Source: an uncultured Opitutia bacterium
Lineage (GTDB): Bacteria; Verrucomicrobiota; Verrucomicrobiia; Opitutales; UBA953
Length of the DNA stretch: 64,000 nt
NCBI GenBank assembly: GCA_945957395.1
Contig: CAMFKE010000006.1
Location: 124,001-188,000 of the forward strand
Direction of reading: 5' to 3'
In this document: positions 54,201 through 61,591 of the stretch, piece by piece
Layout: every line of letters begins with the position of its first letter
Position numbering within the stretch: the stretch's first letter is position 1
Translations under genes and position numbers: made by a program
Notes under the pieces: generated by a model
Seen by the model: only the letters and a program-made list of their open reading frames with translations
What the model was told of the DNA's origin: nothing
Databases searched by the model: none

Positions 54201-57099
54201 GCCGTTCCTGGCCGAAGCGCTGGGCTTCAGCGAAGCGGCAACGGGGCAAGGGCACAAAGGAACAAAGGGCGCTACGGTTCACCTTCCACTTTCCACCTCA
54301 CACCTTCCACCTGCGGAATCGCCGACGGTGATTTCGGTGCGTGGGGCGCGCGAGCACAACCTGAAGAACATCTCGCTCGATATCCGGCGGCGCGAGCTGA
54401 CCGTGCTCACCGGCGTGTCCGGCTCGGGCAAGTCGTCGCTGGCGTTCGACATCATCTTCGCCGAGGGCCAGCGCCGCTTCCTCGAGTGCCTGTCGGCGTA
54501 CGCGCGGCAGTTCGTGGAGCAGATGCCCAAGCCGGAGATCGATTCCATCACCGGCTTGCCGCCCACCGTGGCCGTGGAACAGCGCGAGTCGCGCGGTTCG
54601 AACAAGAGCACCGTCGCCACGGTCACCGAGGCCGCGCAGTACCTGCGTCTGCTTTACGCCAAGATCGGCGTGCCGCATGCGCCGAAGTCCGGCCGCCCGC
54701 TCGTCACCGGCACGCTCGACATGGCGCTCGAACGCATGACACGCGCCGTGGCCGCCGCGAAGGGCGAGGTGCTGCTGCTCGCGCCGCTGGTGCGCGCGCG
54801 CAAGGGCCACCACCGTCCGCTCGCCGACGCCATGGCCAAGCGCGGCTTCGCCCGTCTGCGCTGCGACGGCGACCTGCTCGCCTGCGAGGGCTTCTCCGGG
54901 CTCGACCGTTACCGCGAACACGATGTCGAAGTCGTGCTGGGCGCATGGAAGTCCGGCGAGTTCACGCCCGAAGGTCCGGCGCAGGCGCCCCGCGCCGCGT
55001 TGGAACTCGCGCTCACGCTAGGTTCCGGCGCCGCGCTCCTGGCGACCGCCAAGGGCAAAAACCTGGAGCACCTTTCCACGCGCCGCGTGGACCCCGACAC
55101 CGGCGAGGCGTTCCCCGACCTCGACCCGAAACACTTCTCTTGGAACTCGCCCAAGGGCTGGTGCCCCGCCTGCCGCGGTCACGGCAAGGTGGTCGAGCGC
55201 TTCGCCGGCGAGGAGGCCGAGTCCATTTTGGAAAACGCCATCGGCGACCGCGTGGGCGACCGCGTGTGCCCGGCCTGCGAAGGCCGCCGGCTCAACCCCG
55301 TGGCGTGCGCCGTGAAGCTGTATCCGCAAAAGGGCGACGCGGTGTCGCTGCCCGACCTTTTGGCGAAGCAGCCCGGCGATGTCTCCGGTTTCCTGGGGAA
55401 CCTCTCCCTCGACGAGCGCGCGCGGCCGATCGCCGCGCCCGTGCTGCCCGAGATTCTCGCGCGCCTGTCGTTTCTGGAGAATGTCGGGCTGGGCTACCTC
55501 GCGCTCGACCGCGCCGCCGACACGCTCTCGGGCGGCGAGGCGCGCCGCATCCGGCTCGCCGCGCAGCTGGGCTCAAACCTGGCCGGCGCCCTCTATGTGC
55601 TGGATGAACCCAGCATCGGCCTGCACAGCCGCGACAATCTGCGCCTCATCGAGTCGCTGCGCGCCCTGCGCGACCGCGGCAACACCGTGCTCGTGGTCGA
55701 ACACGACGAGGACACCCTGCGCGCCGCCGACCGGCTCGTGGACCTCGGCCCGGGCGCCGGCATCCACGGCGGAGAAATCATCGCCCAAGGCACGCCCGCC
55801 GAAGTGGCGAAGACCGCCGGCTCCATCACCGCGCTGCACCTGCGCGAGCCGATGCACCACCCGCTGCGCGGCGATCGCCGCGAGGTATTGCGGAATGCCG
55901 ATTGCGGAACGCGGATTGGCAAGCGGGCCTCCGGCAAAGCGAAGACTTCGGCGCGCGCGGGCGACGCCACCCAAGCCGCAATCGCCAATTCGCAATCCGC
56001 GATGCCGTCTCCCGGCTGGCTGACGCTGAAGGGCGCGCGGCTGCGAAACCTGAAGGGCTTCGACCTGCACCTGCCGCTCGGGCGTCTCACGGTGGTCGGC
56101 GGCGTGTCGGGCGCGGGCAAATCCACGCTCATCTCCGACCTGCTCGCGCCGGTCGTCACGCGCGCGGTGACCGAGGGGCTGCCGAAGCTCACGGGCGCGC
56201 AGGCCGCGAAATCCGGGCTCGTTTGCGACTCCGACGGCAAGGCCGTGTTCGACACGCTCACCGGCGTGGACGCGCTGAAGCAGGTGGTGGTCGTGGATCA
56301 GGCGCCCATCGGCAAGACGCCCCGCAGCACGCCCGCCACCTACCTGGGCGCGTTCGACCTCATCCGTGAACTACTCGCCACGACGAACGAGTCGAAGCTG
56401 CGCGGCCACACCGCGGGCTTCTTCTCCTTCAACACCTCCGGCGGCCGTTGCGAAACCTGCTCCGGCGCCGGCCGCGTGAAGCTGGAGATGAACTTCCTGC
56501 CCGACACCTTCGTGTGCTGCGACGACTGCGGCGGCACCCGCTACGGCCCGGCCGTGCGCGACATCCGCTGGAACGGCAAGAATGCGGCCGAGATGCTGGC
56601 GATGTCGTTCGAGGAGGCCGAGAAGTTCTTCGCGGCGCACGCGCGACTGCGCGCGCTGTGCGAGCTCATGGTGAAGACCGGTCTGGGCTACCTCACGCTC
56701 GGCCAGAGCAGCCCGACGCTCTCCGGCGGCGAGGCGCAGCGACTCAAGCTCGCCACGGAACTTGCGAAGGGACTTCCCGGATACGCCGAGCGCATGGGTC
56801 GCGTCTCAACCAAGAAGAACCTCTACCTGCTGGAGGAGCCCACCGTCGGCCTGCACCAGGCGGACTGCGAAAAACTCATCCGGCTGCTGCACGCGCTGGT
56901 CGACCAGGGGCACACGGTGGTCGTCGTGGAGCACCACCTCGATGTGCTGGCCGAGGCGGATTACCTCGTGGAGATCGGCCCCGACGGCGGCGACGACGGC
57001 GGCGAACTGCTGCACGCCGGCACGCCCGAGGCCTTGCTGGCCGTGAAACGCAGCCCGACCGCCCCGTTCCTGCGCGCCCTGCGCGGCATGGGCGCATAG
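51262..57099 (+). CDS. uvrA: Double-length excinuclease UvrA with four ABC ATPase cassettes
   Basis: At 1945 residues this is twice the usual UvrA (about 940). It recognises DNA damage with UvrB and loads it for excision. Four Walker A motifs (GLSGAGKSS at about 31, GVSGSGKSS at 671 and 1051, GVSGAGKST at 1614) and four LSGGE signatures (about 476, 877, 1420, 1819) mark two complete UvrA units in tandem. Walker B reads LDEPSVGLH, LDEPTTGLH, LDEPSIGLH, but LEEPTVGLH in cassette 4. Zinc-finger pairs include CPACKGFG, CPHCKGAGWE with CPVCEGRRF, CPACRGHGK with CPACEGRRL, and CETCSGAGR with CDDCGGTRY. Double UvrA is known from Chlamydiae and relatives. All three cassette junctions contain heptad-repeat insertions read in frame. 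Confidence 0.95.
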   Translation: MEFIRLRGVRQNNLKGFDLDIPVGRLVVVTGLSGAGKSSLVFDTLHAEGQRRYVETFSPYVRQFLDLLPPPRLDAAENIRPSVAVRQTNGVKTTRSTVGTLTELCDLLKTWFAHRAVLHDPATGEPLHRLHADAIVADILAKRAGATVLVAFAIARPESLAWSAVLAPFAERGYARAVADGRVRRIEEIPAGAGEVLVIQDRLKADDSERGRLREAVSAALHTGLGRIRLLDTDGAPLAVYAEGLVSPVTGERYREATPAMFSFNSPLGACPACKGFGRVIGLDWKKIIPDASVTLADSAIAPFRGGVYGESQKDLMKACRKHGVPTDVAWSRLGEAHRRFVIEGEPGYGDDGREWPAAWYGVKRFFTWLESNAYKMHVRVMLSRYRDYHECESCRGARLKPDSLLWKWRGRTLPELYTLPTSELRALLASEPPAAHSRHPADQALAQALARLGYLDEVGLGFLAADRLSKTLSGGEMQRVGLTACLGASLADTLFVLDEPSVGLHPRDLAKLIAVLRKLADLGNTVVVVEHDESVMRAADWLIEIGPRPGKHGGEVVFSGPPEALRMADCGTRIGERASGKRKTPVVASDAAQSAIRNPQSTPPPSSVIHSEHPSITAEWLSGRRTIPAPATRRPVDKKTPCARIAGATLNNLKDLSLNLPLGRFVALCGVSGSGKSSLLHGVLAPAGARASSPAAGIPASSPDTDADDAELASGDIAAGTVTFDASPSEVVLVDQSPVTRTPRSNTALYAGVWDGIREKLASTPEAEAAGLTASHFSFNAGDGRCPHCKGAGWELVEMQFLADVHVPCPVCEGRRFSESILTHTWRGRSVADLLDATVAEAREIFFDTPSVAGPLAALESVGLGYLTLGQPLNTLSGGEAQRLKLVRHLGSSGQKSGALLLLDEPTTGLHREDVAKLLGVLHRLVDAGNGLVVVEHNLDILKCADWLVELGPEGGPAGGAIVAQGAPEQVAKAKTVTAPFLAEALGFSEAATGQGHKGTKGATVHLPLSTSHLPPAESPTVISVRGAREHNLKNISLDIRRRELTVLTGVSGSGKSSLAFDIIFAEGQRRFLECLSAYARQFVEQMPKPEIDSITGLPPTVAVEQRESRGSNKSTVATVTEAAQYLRLLYAKIGVPHAPKSGRPLVTGTLDMALERMTRAVAAAKGEVLLLAPLVRARKGHHRPLADAMAKRGFARLRCDGDLLACEGFSGLDRYREHDVEVVLGAWKSGEFTPEGPAQAPRAALELALTLGSGAALLATAKGKNLEHLSTRRVDPDTGEAFPDLDPKHFSWNSPKGWCPACRGHGKVVERFAGEEAESILENAIGDRVGDRVCPACEGRRLNPVACAVKLYPQKGDAVSLPDLLAKQPGDVSGFLGNLSLDERARPIAAPVLPEILARLSFLENVGLGYLALDRAADTLSGGEARRIRLAAQLGSNLAGALYVLDEPSIGLHSRDNLRLIESLRALRDRGNTVLVVEHDEDTLRAADRLVDLGPGAGIHGGEIIAQGTPAEVAKTAGSITALHLREPMHHPLRGDRREVLRNADCGTRIGKRASGKAKTSARAGDATQAAIANSQSAMPSPGWLTLKGARLRNLKGFDLHLPLGRLTVVGGVSGAGKSTLISDLLAPVVTRAVTEGLPKLTGAQAAKSGLVCDSDGKAVFDTLTGVDALKQVVVVDQAPIGKTPRSTPATYLGAFDLIRELLATTNESKLRGHTAGFFSFNTSGGRCETCSGAGRVKLEMNFLPDTFVCCDDCGGTRYGPAVRDIRWNGKNAAEMLAMSFEEAEKFFAAHARLRALCELMVKTGLGYLTLGQSSPTLSGGEAQRLKLATELAKGLPGYAERMGRVSTKKNLYLLEEPTVGLHQADCEKLIRLLHALVDQGHTVVVVEHHLDVLAEADYLVEIGPDGGDDGGELLHAGTPEALLAVKRSPTAPFLRALRGMGA
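52956..53067. repeat. Paired heptad element inside uvrA, copy 1 (cassette 1/2 junction)
   Basis: Left arm ATTGCGG, ATGGCGG, ACTGCGG, AACGCGG, ATTGGCG (52956-52990); right arm CCAATCC, then GCAATCC three times (53040-53067), its imperfect reverse complement. The centre contains CGGGCCTCCGGCAAA, also present in copy 2. It encodes LRMADCGTRIGERASGK and following residues (about 565-602). Confidence 0.88.
54243..54312. repeat. Heptad element inside uvrA (cassette 2/3 junction)
   Basis: Left part GGGGCAA, GGGCACA, AAGGAAC, AAAGGGC (54243-54270); right part TTCACCT, TCCACTT, TCCACCT, CACACCT, TCCACCT (54278-54312). One part is purine-rich and the other pyrimidine-rich, so they can partly pair. It encodes GQGHKGTKG and HLPLSTSHLPP, low-complexity residues that do not look like UvrA. 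Confidence 0.75.
55887..56005. repeat. Paired heptad element inside uvrA, copy 2 (cassette 3/4 junction)
   Basis: Left arm ATTGCGG, AATGCCG, ATTGCGG, AACGCGG, ATTGGCA (55887-55921); right arm CCAAGCC, GCAATCG, CCAATTC, GCAATCC, GCGATGC (55971-56005). From GCGGAACGCGGATTGGC through CGGGCCTCCGGCAAA it is nearly identical to copy 1. It is in the same reading phase and encodes LRNADCGTRIGKRASGK. Confidence 0.88.
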
Positions 57100-57173
57100 G
57101 GATCTTTGCCGCCGAACAAGTCGCCGCAGCGAGCGTCTTTGGACGCGGCGGGGCTTGTCTCGTCGGACGGCAC

Positions 57174-57830
57174 TCAGAACTTCGCGAAGGCGCCGATGCG
57201 GATCATGTGAACGCCCTGAGCGCTCCAGACCTCACCGCGCCCGCGCACACTGAAGTCGGCGCCATCGATGCGACGGAAAGAATAGCCGAAATCCACGCCC
57301 CAGTTGCGATCAATCGAGGCCAGCACGCCGGCGTCGCCGCCCCACGAGAAGAGGGTTTCCGTGTCCGTGTGTCTGTCGTAGTTGGGGCCGCCCCAGCAGT
57401 CGCAGCCGATCTGCTCGGATTCATAGACCTGCGCGACCATGCCGCCCACACGCGGGCCGACATAGGCGGAAACGCCGTGTCCGGGCAGCCTCACATGCAG
57501 CGTGTAGCCCACGGTCATCGGATAGAGCGCCGTGCCGCGCCCGTAACGCTCGCCCCACTCGTCGCGCTCGCCGGTCTCCTGGTTGACGAAGCCGAATTGG
57601 ACGCGCACATCGTGCGCGAACCATTCCCCGGAGGGGACCATCACCCCGGCATCCAGCAACAGCGCGGCGAGGTCGCGATTCGTCCGCTCCAACCGCACGT
57701 ATGCGGGCTGCGCCTCCACAAAGAATCCCGGCTTCGCGAAAAGGCCTCCGGAAGTGCCGGCGGCTTCGTCGGCGAACGCGTCGAGGGCGAGGCCGGCGAC
57801 GGCGAGGGTCGTGAGAAAAATGATTCGCAT
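57174..57830 (-). CDS. Outer-membrane beta-barrel-like protein
   Basis: A 218-residue protein with a signal peptide (MRIIFLTTLAVAGLALDAFA) followed by alternating polar/hydrophobic strands such as GFFVEAQPAYVRLER, YPMTVGYTLHVRL, VSAYVGPRVGGMVA and GVDFGYSFRRIDG. It ends IGAFAKF with terminal Phe, as in outer-membrane barrels of 8-10 strands. A Cys pair in QIGCDCWGG is unusual. No specific family assigned. It converges with uvrA (74-base gap) and diverges from the M42 peptidase gene (148-base gap, no recognisable feature). Confidence 0.78.
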   Translation of the reverse strand: MRIIFLTTLAVAGLALDAFADEAAGTSGGLFAKPGFFVEAQPAYVRLERTNRDLAALLLDAGVMVPSGEWFAHDVRVQFGFVNQETGERDEWGERYGRGTALYPMTVGYTLHVRLPGHGVSAYVGPRVGGMVAQVYESEQIGCDCWGGPNYDRHTDTETLFSWGGDAGVLASIDRNWGVDFGYSFRRIDGADFSVRGRGEVWSAQGVHMIRIGAFAKF

Positions 57831-57978
57831 GAAAAATGGGGTGAAGGCGCGGGTTATCGATGGGCGCGACGGGGCGTCAAATGCGTTTGTGAGGCAGGCC
57901 CCCTGCTGGGGCGGAGGGGTGATTCCGCACCGGACAGGCGCGCGGGAATCGCCTGTAAAGGGACCGACCAAAACACCC

Positions 57979-59052
57979 ATGCGCGAAGAATCCATCCGCC
58001 TCCTGAACGCGTTCACGCAGGCCCACGGCGCCCCCGGCGCCGAGGGTGCGGTGCGCAAACTGTTCCTGCGTGAGCTCGCGCACCTGCCCGTCAACGCCGA
58101 CCGCGTGGGCAACATCTACTTCGACGCCGCCGGCGAGGCGTCCGGCCCGCGCGTCATGCTCACGGCCCATATGGACGAGGTGGGCTTCATGGTGCAGGAC
58201 ATCACGGCCGACGGTTTCCTCAAGTTCCTGCCGCTGGGCGGTTGGTGCGAAAACACGCTGCTGGCCCAGCGCGTGCGCGTGCTCACCCGCTCGGGCCGCG
58301 AGCTTCCCGGCGTCATCACGAGCCTGCCCCCGCACTTCACGGGCGGCGACGCGAAGACCTCGCCGGCCATCGACAAGCTCTACATCGACCTCGGCGCCGA
58401 GTCGCGCGAGCAGGTGCGCGCCTGGGGCGTCTCGCTCGGCGACACCATCGTGCCCGAAGGCCCGTTCGCGCCCACCGCTCACCCCGACCGATTCCTCGCC
58501 AAGGCCTTCGACAACCGTTCCGGTTGCGCGGCGCTTGCGCAGACGCTGCGCCTGATGAAGCCGGGCCGCCCGTGCCGCGTGCTCGGCGTGGCCACCGTGC
58601 AGGAGGAGATGGGCTGCCGCGGCGCGCAAACCGCCGCCGCAATCGCCGCGCCCGATGTGGCGCTGGTGCTGGAAGGCCCGCCGGCCGACGACACCCCGGG
58701 CTTCTCTCGCGCCGAGTCCCAGGGCCGACTGGGCGGCGGCGTTCAGATCCGCCTCTACGACCCGACCGCCATCATGAACCGCGAACTCGCCGAGTTCGCG
58801 CGCGCCACGGCCGAACGCCACGGCATCCCTCACCAGCTCACCGTGCGCCGCTCCGGCGGCACCGACGCGAAGTCCATCCACCTCGCCGGCGCCGGCGTGC
58901 CGACCATCGTGCTGGGCGTGCCCGCCCGCTACATCCACACGCACGCCGCGCTCACCGATGTGCGCGACTTCGCCGCCTGCGTGAACCTCTCGCTCGCCCT
59001 GCTCGACTCGCTCGACGCCGGCACCGTTGCCGGTTTCACGCGCCACCTCTGA
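57979..59052 (+). CDS. M42-family metallopeptidase (glutamyl aminopeptidase/endoglucanase M-like)
   Basis: A 357-residue cytoplasmic aminopeptidase of the TET/FrvX group. Metal ligands and catalytic residues are visible in order: His64 in LTAHMDEVGFMVQ, Asp in LAKAFDNRSGCAAL, the Glu pair in ATVQEEMGCRGAQT, Asp/Glu near ALVLEGPPADDTP, and the C-terminal His in ARYIHTHAAL. Members form large tetrahedral dodecamers that trim peptides. The start MREESIRLLN gives the usual N terminus. The next plus-strand gene begins eight bases after the stop. Confidence 0.92.
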   Translation: MREESIRLLNAFTQAHGAPGAEGAVRKLFLRELAHLPVNADRVGNIYFDAAGEASGPRVMLTAHMDEVGFMVQDITADGFLKFLPLGGWCENTLLAQRVRVLTRSGRELPGVITSLPPHFTGGDAKTSPAIDKLYIDLGAESREQVRAWGVSLGDTIVPEGPFAPTAHPDRFLAKAFDNRSGCAALAQTLRLMKPGRPCRVLGVATVQEEMGCRGAQTAAAIAAPDVALVLEGPPADDTPGFSRAESQGRLGGGVQIRLYDPTAIMNRELAEFARATAERHGIPHQLTVRRSGGTDAKSIHLAGAGVPTIVLGVPARYIHTHAALTDVRDFAACVNLSLALLDSLDAGTVAGFTRHL

Positions 59053-59060
59053 GCGCGCGA

Positions 59061-59819
59061 ATGCGCCTTGCCCGAAGAACACGAACCCCCAAGGTCCGCG
59101 GCGTGATACTGGTGCTCATCCCCAGCCGCCATGAGGCGGCGGACTTCATCCGGCGACTCGACGGCGCCACCTCGGCCAAGCCCGACGGTGAGACGCGCGT
59201 GACGCAGGGGCGTCTGCACGGCCGGACCGTCGCGGTGGCCGAGGTCGGCATGGGCGCCGCCGTGGCGTCGCGTCGCACGCAATCGGTGCTGACGGCGCTG
59301 CCGCCCCCCTCGGTCGTGTGGCTCGCCGGTTACGGGGGCGCACTCGACCCGACGCTTCGCCGCGGGCAGATCGCGGTGTGGGAGCGCACCCCGGGCTCGC
59401 TCCCCACGGCGGCCTCGCTGCCGGAACACCGGCGTCTTCAATATTTGCATACGGCCGCCGAGGTCGTGGCCACGCCGCGGCACAAGGAGCAACTGTATCG
59501 CTCCACGGGCTGCGCGATCGTGGAGATGGAGGCCGAGGCGGTGTTCGCCGTCACCGACTTCCGGAAGCTTCCGGCCGCCGCGGTGCGCGCGGTGAGCGAC
59601 ACCGCGGACGAACCGCTCCCCGCCGAGCTTCTAGCCTGCGGCTATGACATGCGCCGCGGGCGCGAGACGCCGCTGCGCATGGTGTGGCGGCTGCTCACCC
59701 ACCCCTCCGACATCGGGCGCCTTCGCGCCTTCCTTTCTGGACTTCCGCCCGTGCGCCGCGCCCTGGCCGACTTCCTTGAGGAGGCGGTCCGCTGCCACGC
59801 CGGATCCGGACGCGCGTAG
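59061..59819 (+). CDS. Phosphorylase/nucleosidase-superfamily protein
   Basis: A 252-residue protein resembling the PNP/UDP phosphorylase and MTA/SAH nucleosidase superfamily. VILVLIPSRHEAADF opens the fold, TVAVAEVGMGAAVASRRTQ is the phosphate/ribose-side loop, and AIVEMEAEAVFAV followed by VRAVSDTADEPLP is the superfamily signature with the ribose-binding Met-Glu. The particular substrate is uncertain; HpnG-type and futalosine hydrolase-like relatives share these motifs. It follows the M42 gene within eight bases and is probably co-transcribed. A GTG at 59103 is an alternative start. Confidence 0.78.
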   Translation: MRLARRTRTPKVRGVILVLIPSRHEAADFIRRLDGATSAKPDGETRVTQGRLHGRTVAVAEVGMGAAVASRRTQSVLTALPPPSVVWLAGYGGALDPTLRRGQIAVWERTPGSLPTAASLPEHRRLQYLHTAAEVVATPRHKEQLYRSTGCAIVEMEAEAVFAVTDFRKLPAAAVRAVSDTADEPLPAELLACGYDMRRGRETPLRMVWRLLTHPSDIGRLRAFLSGLPPVRRALADFLEEAVRCHAGSGRA

Positions 59820-59833
59820 CCGCCCCTGAGTTC

Positions 59834-60100
59834 TTACAACCCGAGACGGCGGAGAACCTCGGCCTCGTCGAGCCCGTCCACCGACACGCGCTTGTCACGA
59901 GAGGTCTCCCCGGAGTGGAGCGACACCGAGCGCCCGGTCAGCCCCAGCGTCTCGGCGAGAAACTCCAGCAATTCGGCGTTGGCCCGCCCCCCCTCCGGCA
60001 CGGCCTTGAGTTTCACCTTCACGGCGTCACCGAGCCTTCCGGCGACCGCGGTCTTCGAGGCGTTGGGCACGGCCCGGATGCGAAGGATACAGGAACTCAC
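59834..60100 (-). CDS. DUF167/YggU-family protein
   Basis: An 88-residue protein starting at GTG (60100). It has the complete DUF167 pattern: CILRIRAVPNASKTAVAG, VKVKLKAVPEGGRANAELLE, FLAETLGLTGRSVSLHSGET and SRDKRVSVDGLD. The function of the family is unknown. A longer reading upstream would extend into the divergent MFS promoter region and contains unrelated residues. It converges with the phosphorylase-like gene, 14 bases away. Confidence 0.88.
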   Translation of the reverse strand: MSSCILRIRAVPNASKTAVAGRLGDAVKVKLKAVPEGGRANAELLEFLAETLGLTGRSVSLHSGETSRDKRVSVDGLDEAEVLRRLGL

Positions 60101-60238
60101 GGCAGAAAAGGTTGCCGTCAGGTTGCACCGGAGAACGGGTGCGACAATCCCGAAGGCGCCCCGGGCCGGCCGTGAATTCCCGCCGGATTCCGGTTTCGCG
60201 TGTTGGCGACGGGCCGACACCGGGCTTCATCCCGCTCC

Positions 60239-61561
60239 ATGACGACCGTAGCCGACGCCGCGCCCGCGCAAAAATCGCGCCGAACCCTGGGACTCGTGTT
60301 CTTCACGGTCTTCATGGATTTCGTGGGGTTCAGCCTACTCTTCCCCATCTATCCGAAGCTCCTCGACCACTACTTCGCCTCCGAACCGCAGGGCTCGCTT
60401 GTCCACGGGCTCCTCGAGATCGCACGCGGCGTCGTGGGCCAGGGCAACGAGGTCGCCGTGACCGCGCTTTTCGGCGGACTTCTCGGCGCGCTCTTCTCCC
60501 TCCTCCAATTCGCGTTCGCCCCCCTGTGGGGCAACCTCTCCGACCGCATCGGCCGCAGACCGGTGTTGCTCGTCACGCTCACGGGCACGGCGCTGGCCTA
60601 CGCGCTGTGGTTCGTGGCCGGCGCCTTCTGGGTGCTCGTGCTCTCCCGCATGCTCGCCGGCATCATGGCGGGCAACATCTCCGTCGCACAGGCGGCGGCC
60701 GCCGACGCCACCGAGGGCCGCGACCGCTCCAAGGCCATGGCGCTCGTGGGCATGGGCATCGCAGCAGGCGTGCTGTGCGGGCCCGCGCTGGGCGCCCTGG
60801 CCTCGCACCTCGACCTGTCCGCCGGACGCGCGCACGACGGCGCCGCCTTCGCGATCAACCCGTTCTCCGCCGCCGCCGCGCTCTCCTTCTCGCTGGCGGC
60901 GCTCAACGCGTTCGTGGCCTGGCGCAGTTTCCCGGAAACGCTCACCCCGGAACACCGCGCATCAAAGACCCCGCGCGGGTCGGTGTTCAGCCTTCACCGC
61001 ATCGCCTCCCCGGACATCCGGCGCGCCACGCTGATCAACCTGTGCTTCTTCTCCGCTTTCGCCGGCATGGAAAGCACGATCACCTTCGTTGCGTTGGAGC
61101 TTTTCAATTACACGCCCACGCAGAACACGCTGATGTTCACCTTCATCGCGGTCAGCATGGGTCTGGTTCAGGGCGGCATCGTGCGGCGCAGCGGTCACCG
61201 CATCGGGGAGAAACGCATGGTTCTCGCCGGGCTCTCCGCGGGTCTCGCCGGCTCACTCACGGTGGCCTTCTCGCACAACCAGCCGGCCTTCTATCTCGGA
61301 CTGTTCCTCTTCTCTCTGGCTGTGGGCCTCACCCAGCCCTCGCTCGCAGCGCTCGTCTCCAGACACTCCGACGAGCGTTCCCAAGGTTTCCACGCCGGCG
61401 TGTTCCGCTCCGCGGGAGCACTCGCGCGGGCCATAGGCCCGCTCGCCGCAGCCGTCATCTACTTCCGCAGCGGCGGCCACGCCGGGGTCTACCTGGCCTG
61501 CGCCCTGGCCACGCTGATACCGCTGGCTATGGCAGTACGGCTGAGACAGCCCCAAGGCTGA
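60239..61561 (+). CDS. Major facilitator superfamily transporter
   Basis: A 440-residue inner-membrane transporter with twelve predicted helices. The MFS motif A appears between helices 2 and 3 as PLWGNLSDRIGRRPVLLVT, and VFFTVFMDFVGFSLLFPIYP in helix 1 is typical of TetA/DHA1-like drug transporters. VLVLSRMLAGIMAGNISVAQ contains the motif B region. An extra cytoplasmic loop of about 35 residues (ASKTPRGSVFSLHRIAS) joins the two halves. The substrate is unknown; tetracycline-efflux relatives are closest by motif. The start MTTVADAAP avoids the divergent DUF167 gene. It converges with the protoporphyrinogen oxidase gene. Confidence 0.88.
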   Translation: MTTVADAAPAQKSRRTLGLVFFTVFMDFVGFSLLFPIYPKLLDHYFASEPQGSLVHGLLEIARGVVGQGNEVAVTALFGGLLGALFSLLQFAFAPLWGNLSDRIGRRPVLLVTLTGTALAYALWFVAGAFWVLVLSRMLAGIMAGNISVAQAAAADATEGRDRSKAMALVGMGIAAGVLCGPALGALASHLDLSAGRAHDGAAFAINPFSAAAALSFSLAALNAFVAWRSFPETLTPEHRASKTPRGSVFSLHRIASPDIRRATLINLCFFSAFAGMESTITFVALELFNYTPTQNTLMFTFIAVSMGLVQGGIVRRSGHRIGEKRMVLAGLSAGLAGSLTVAFSHNQPAFYLGLFLFSLAVGLTQPSLAALVSRHSDERSQGFHAGVFRSAGALARAIGPLAAAVIYFRSGGHAGVYLACALATLIPLAMAVRLRQPQG

Positions 61562-61591
61562 CCTCCTGAGGGAACAAAACGGCGCCGGACG

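Noticed and set aside
57117-57163. Imperfect hairpin between uvrA and the outer-membrane barrel gene
   Set aside because: Arms need bulges and no T-run follows on either strand, so a terminator call is not supported.
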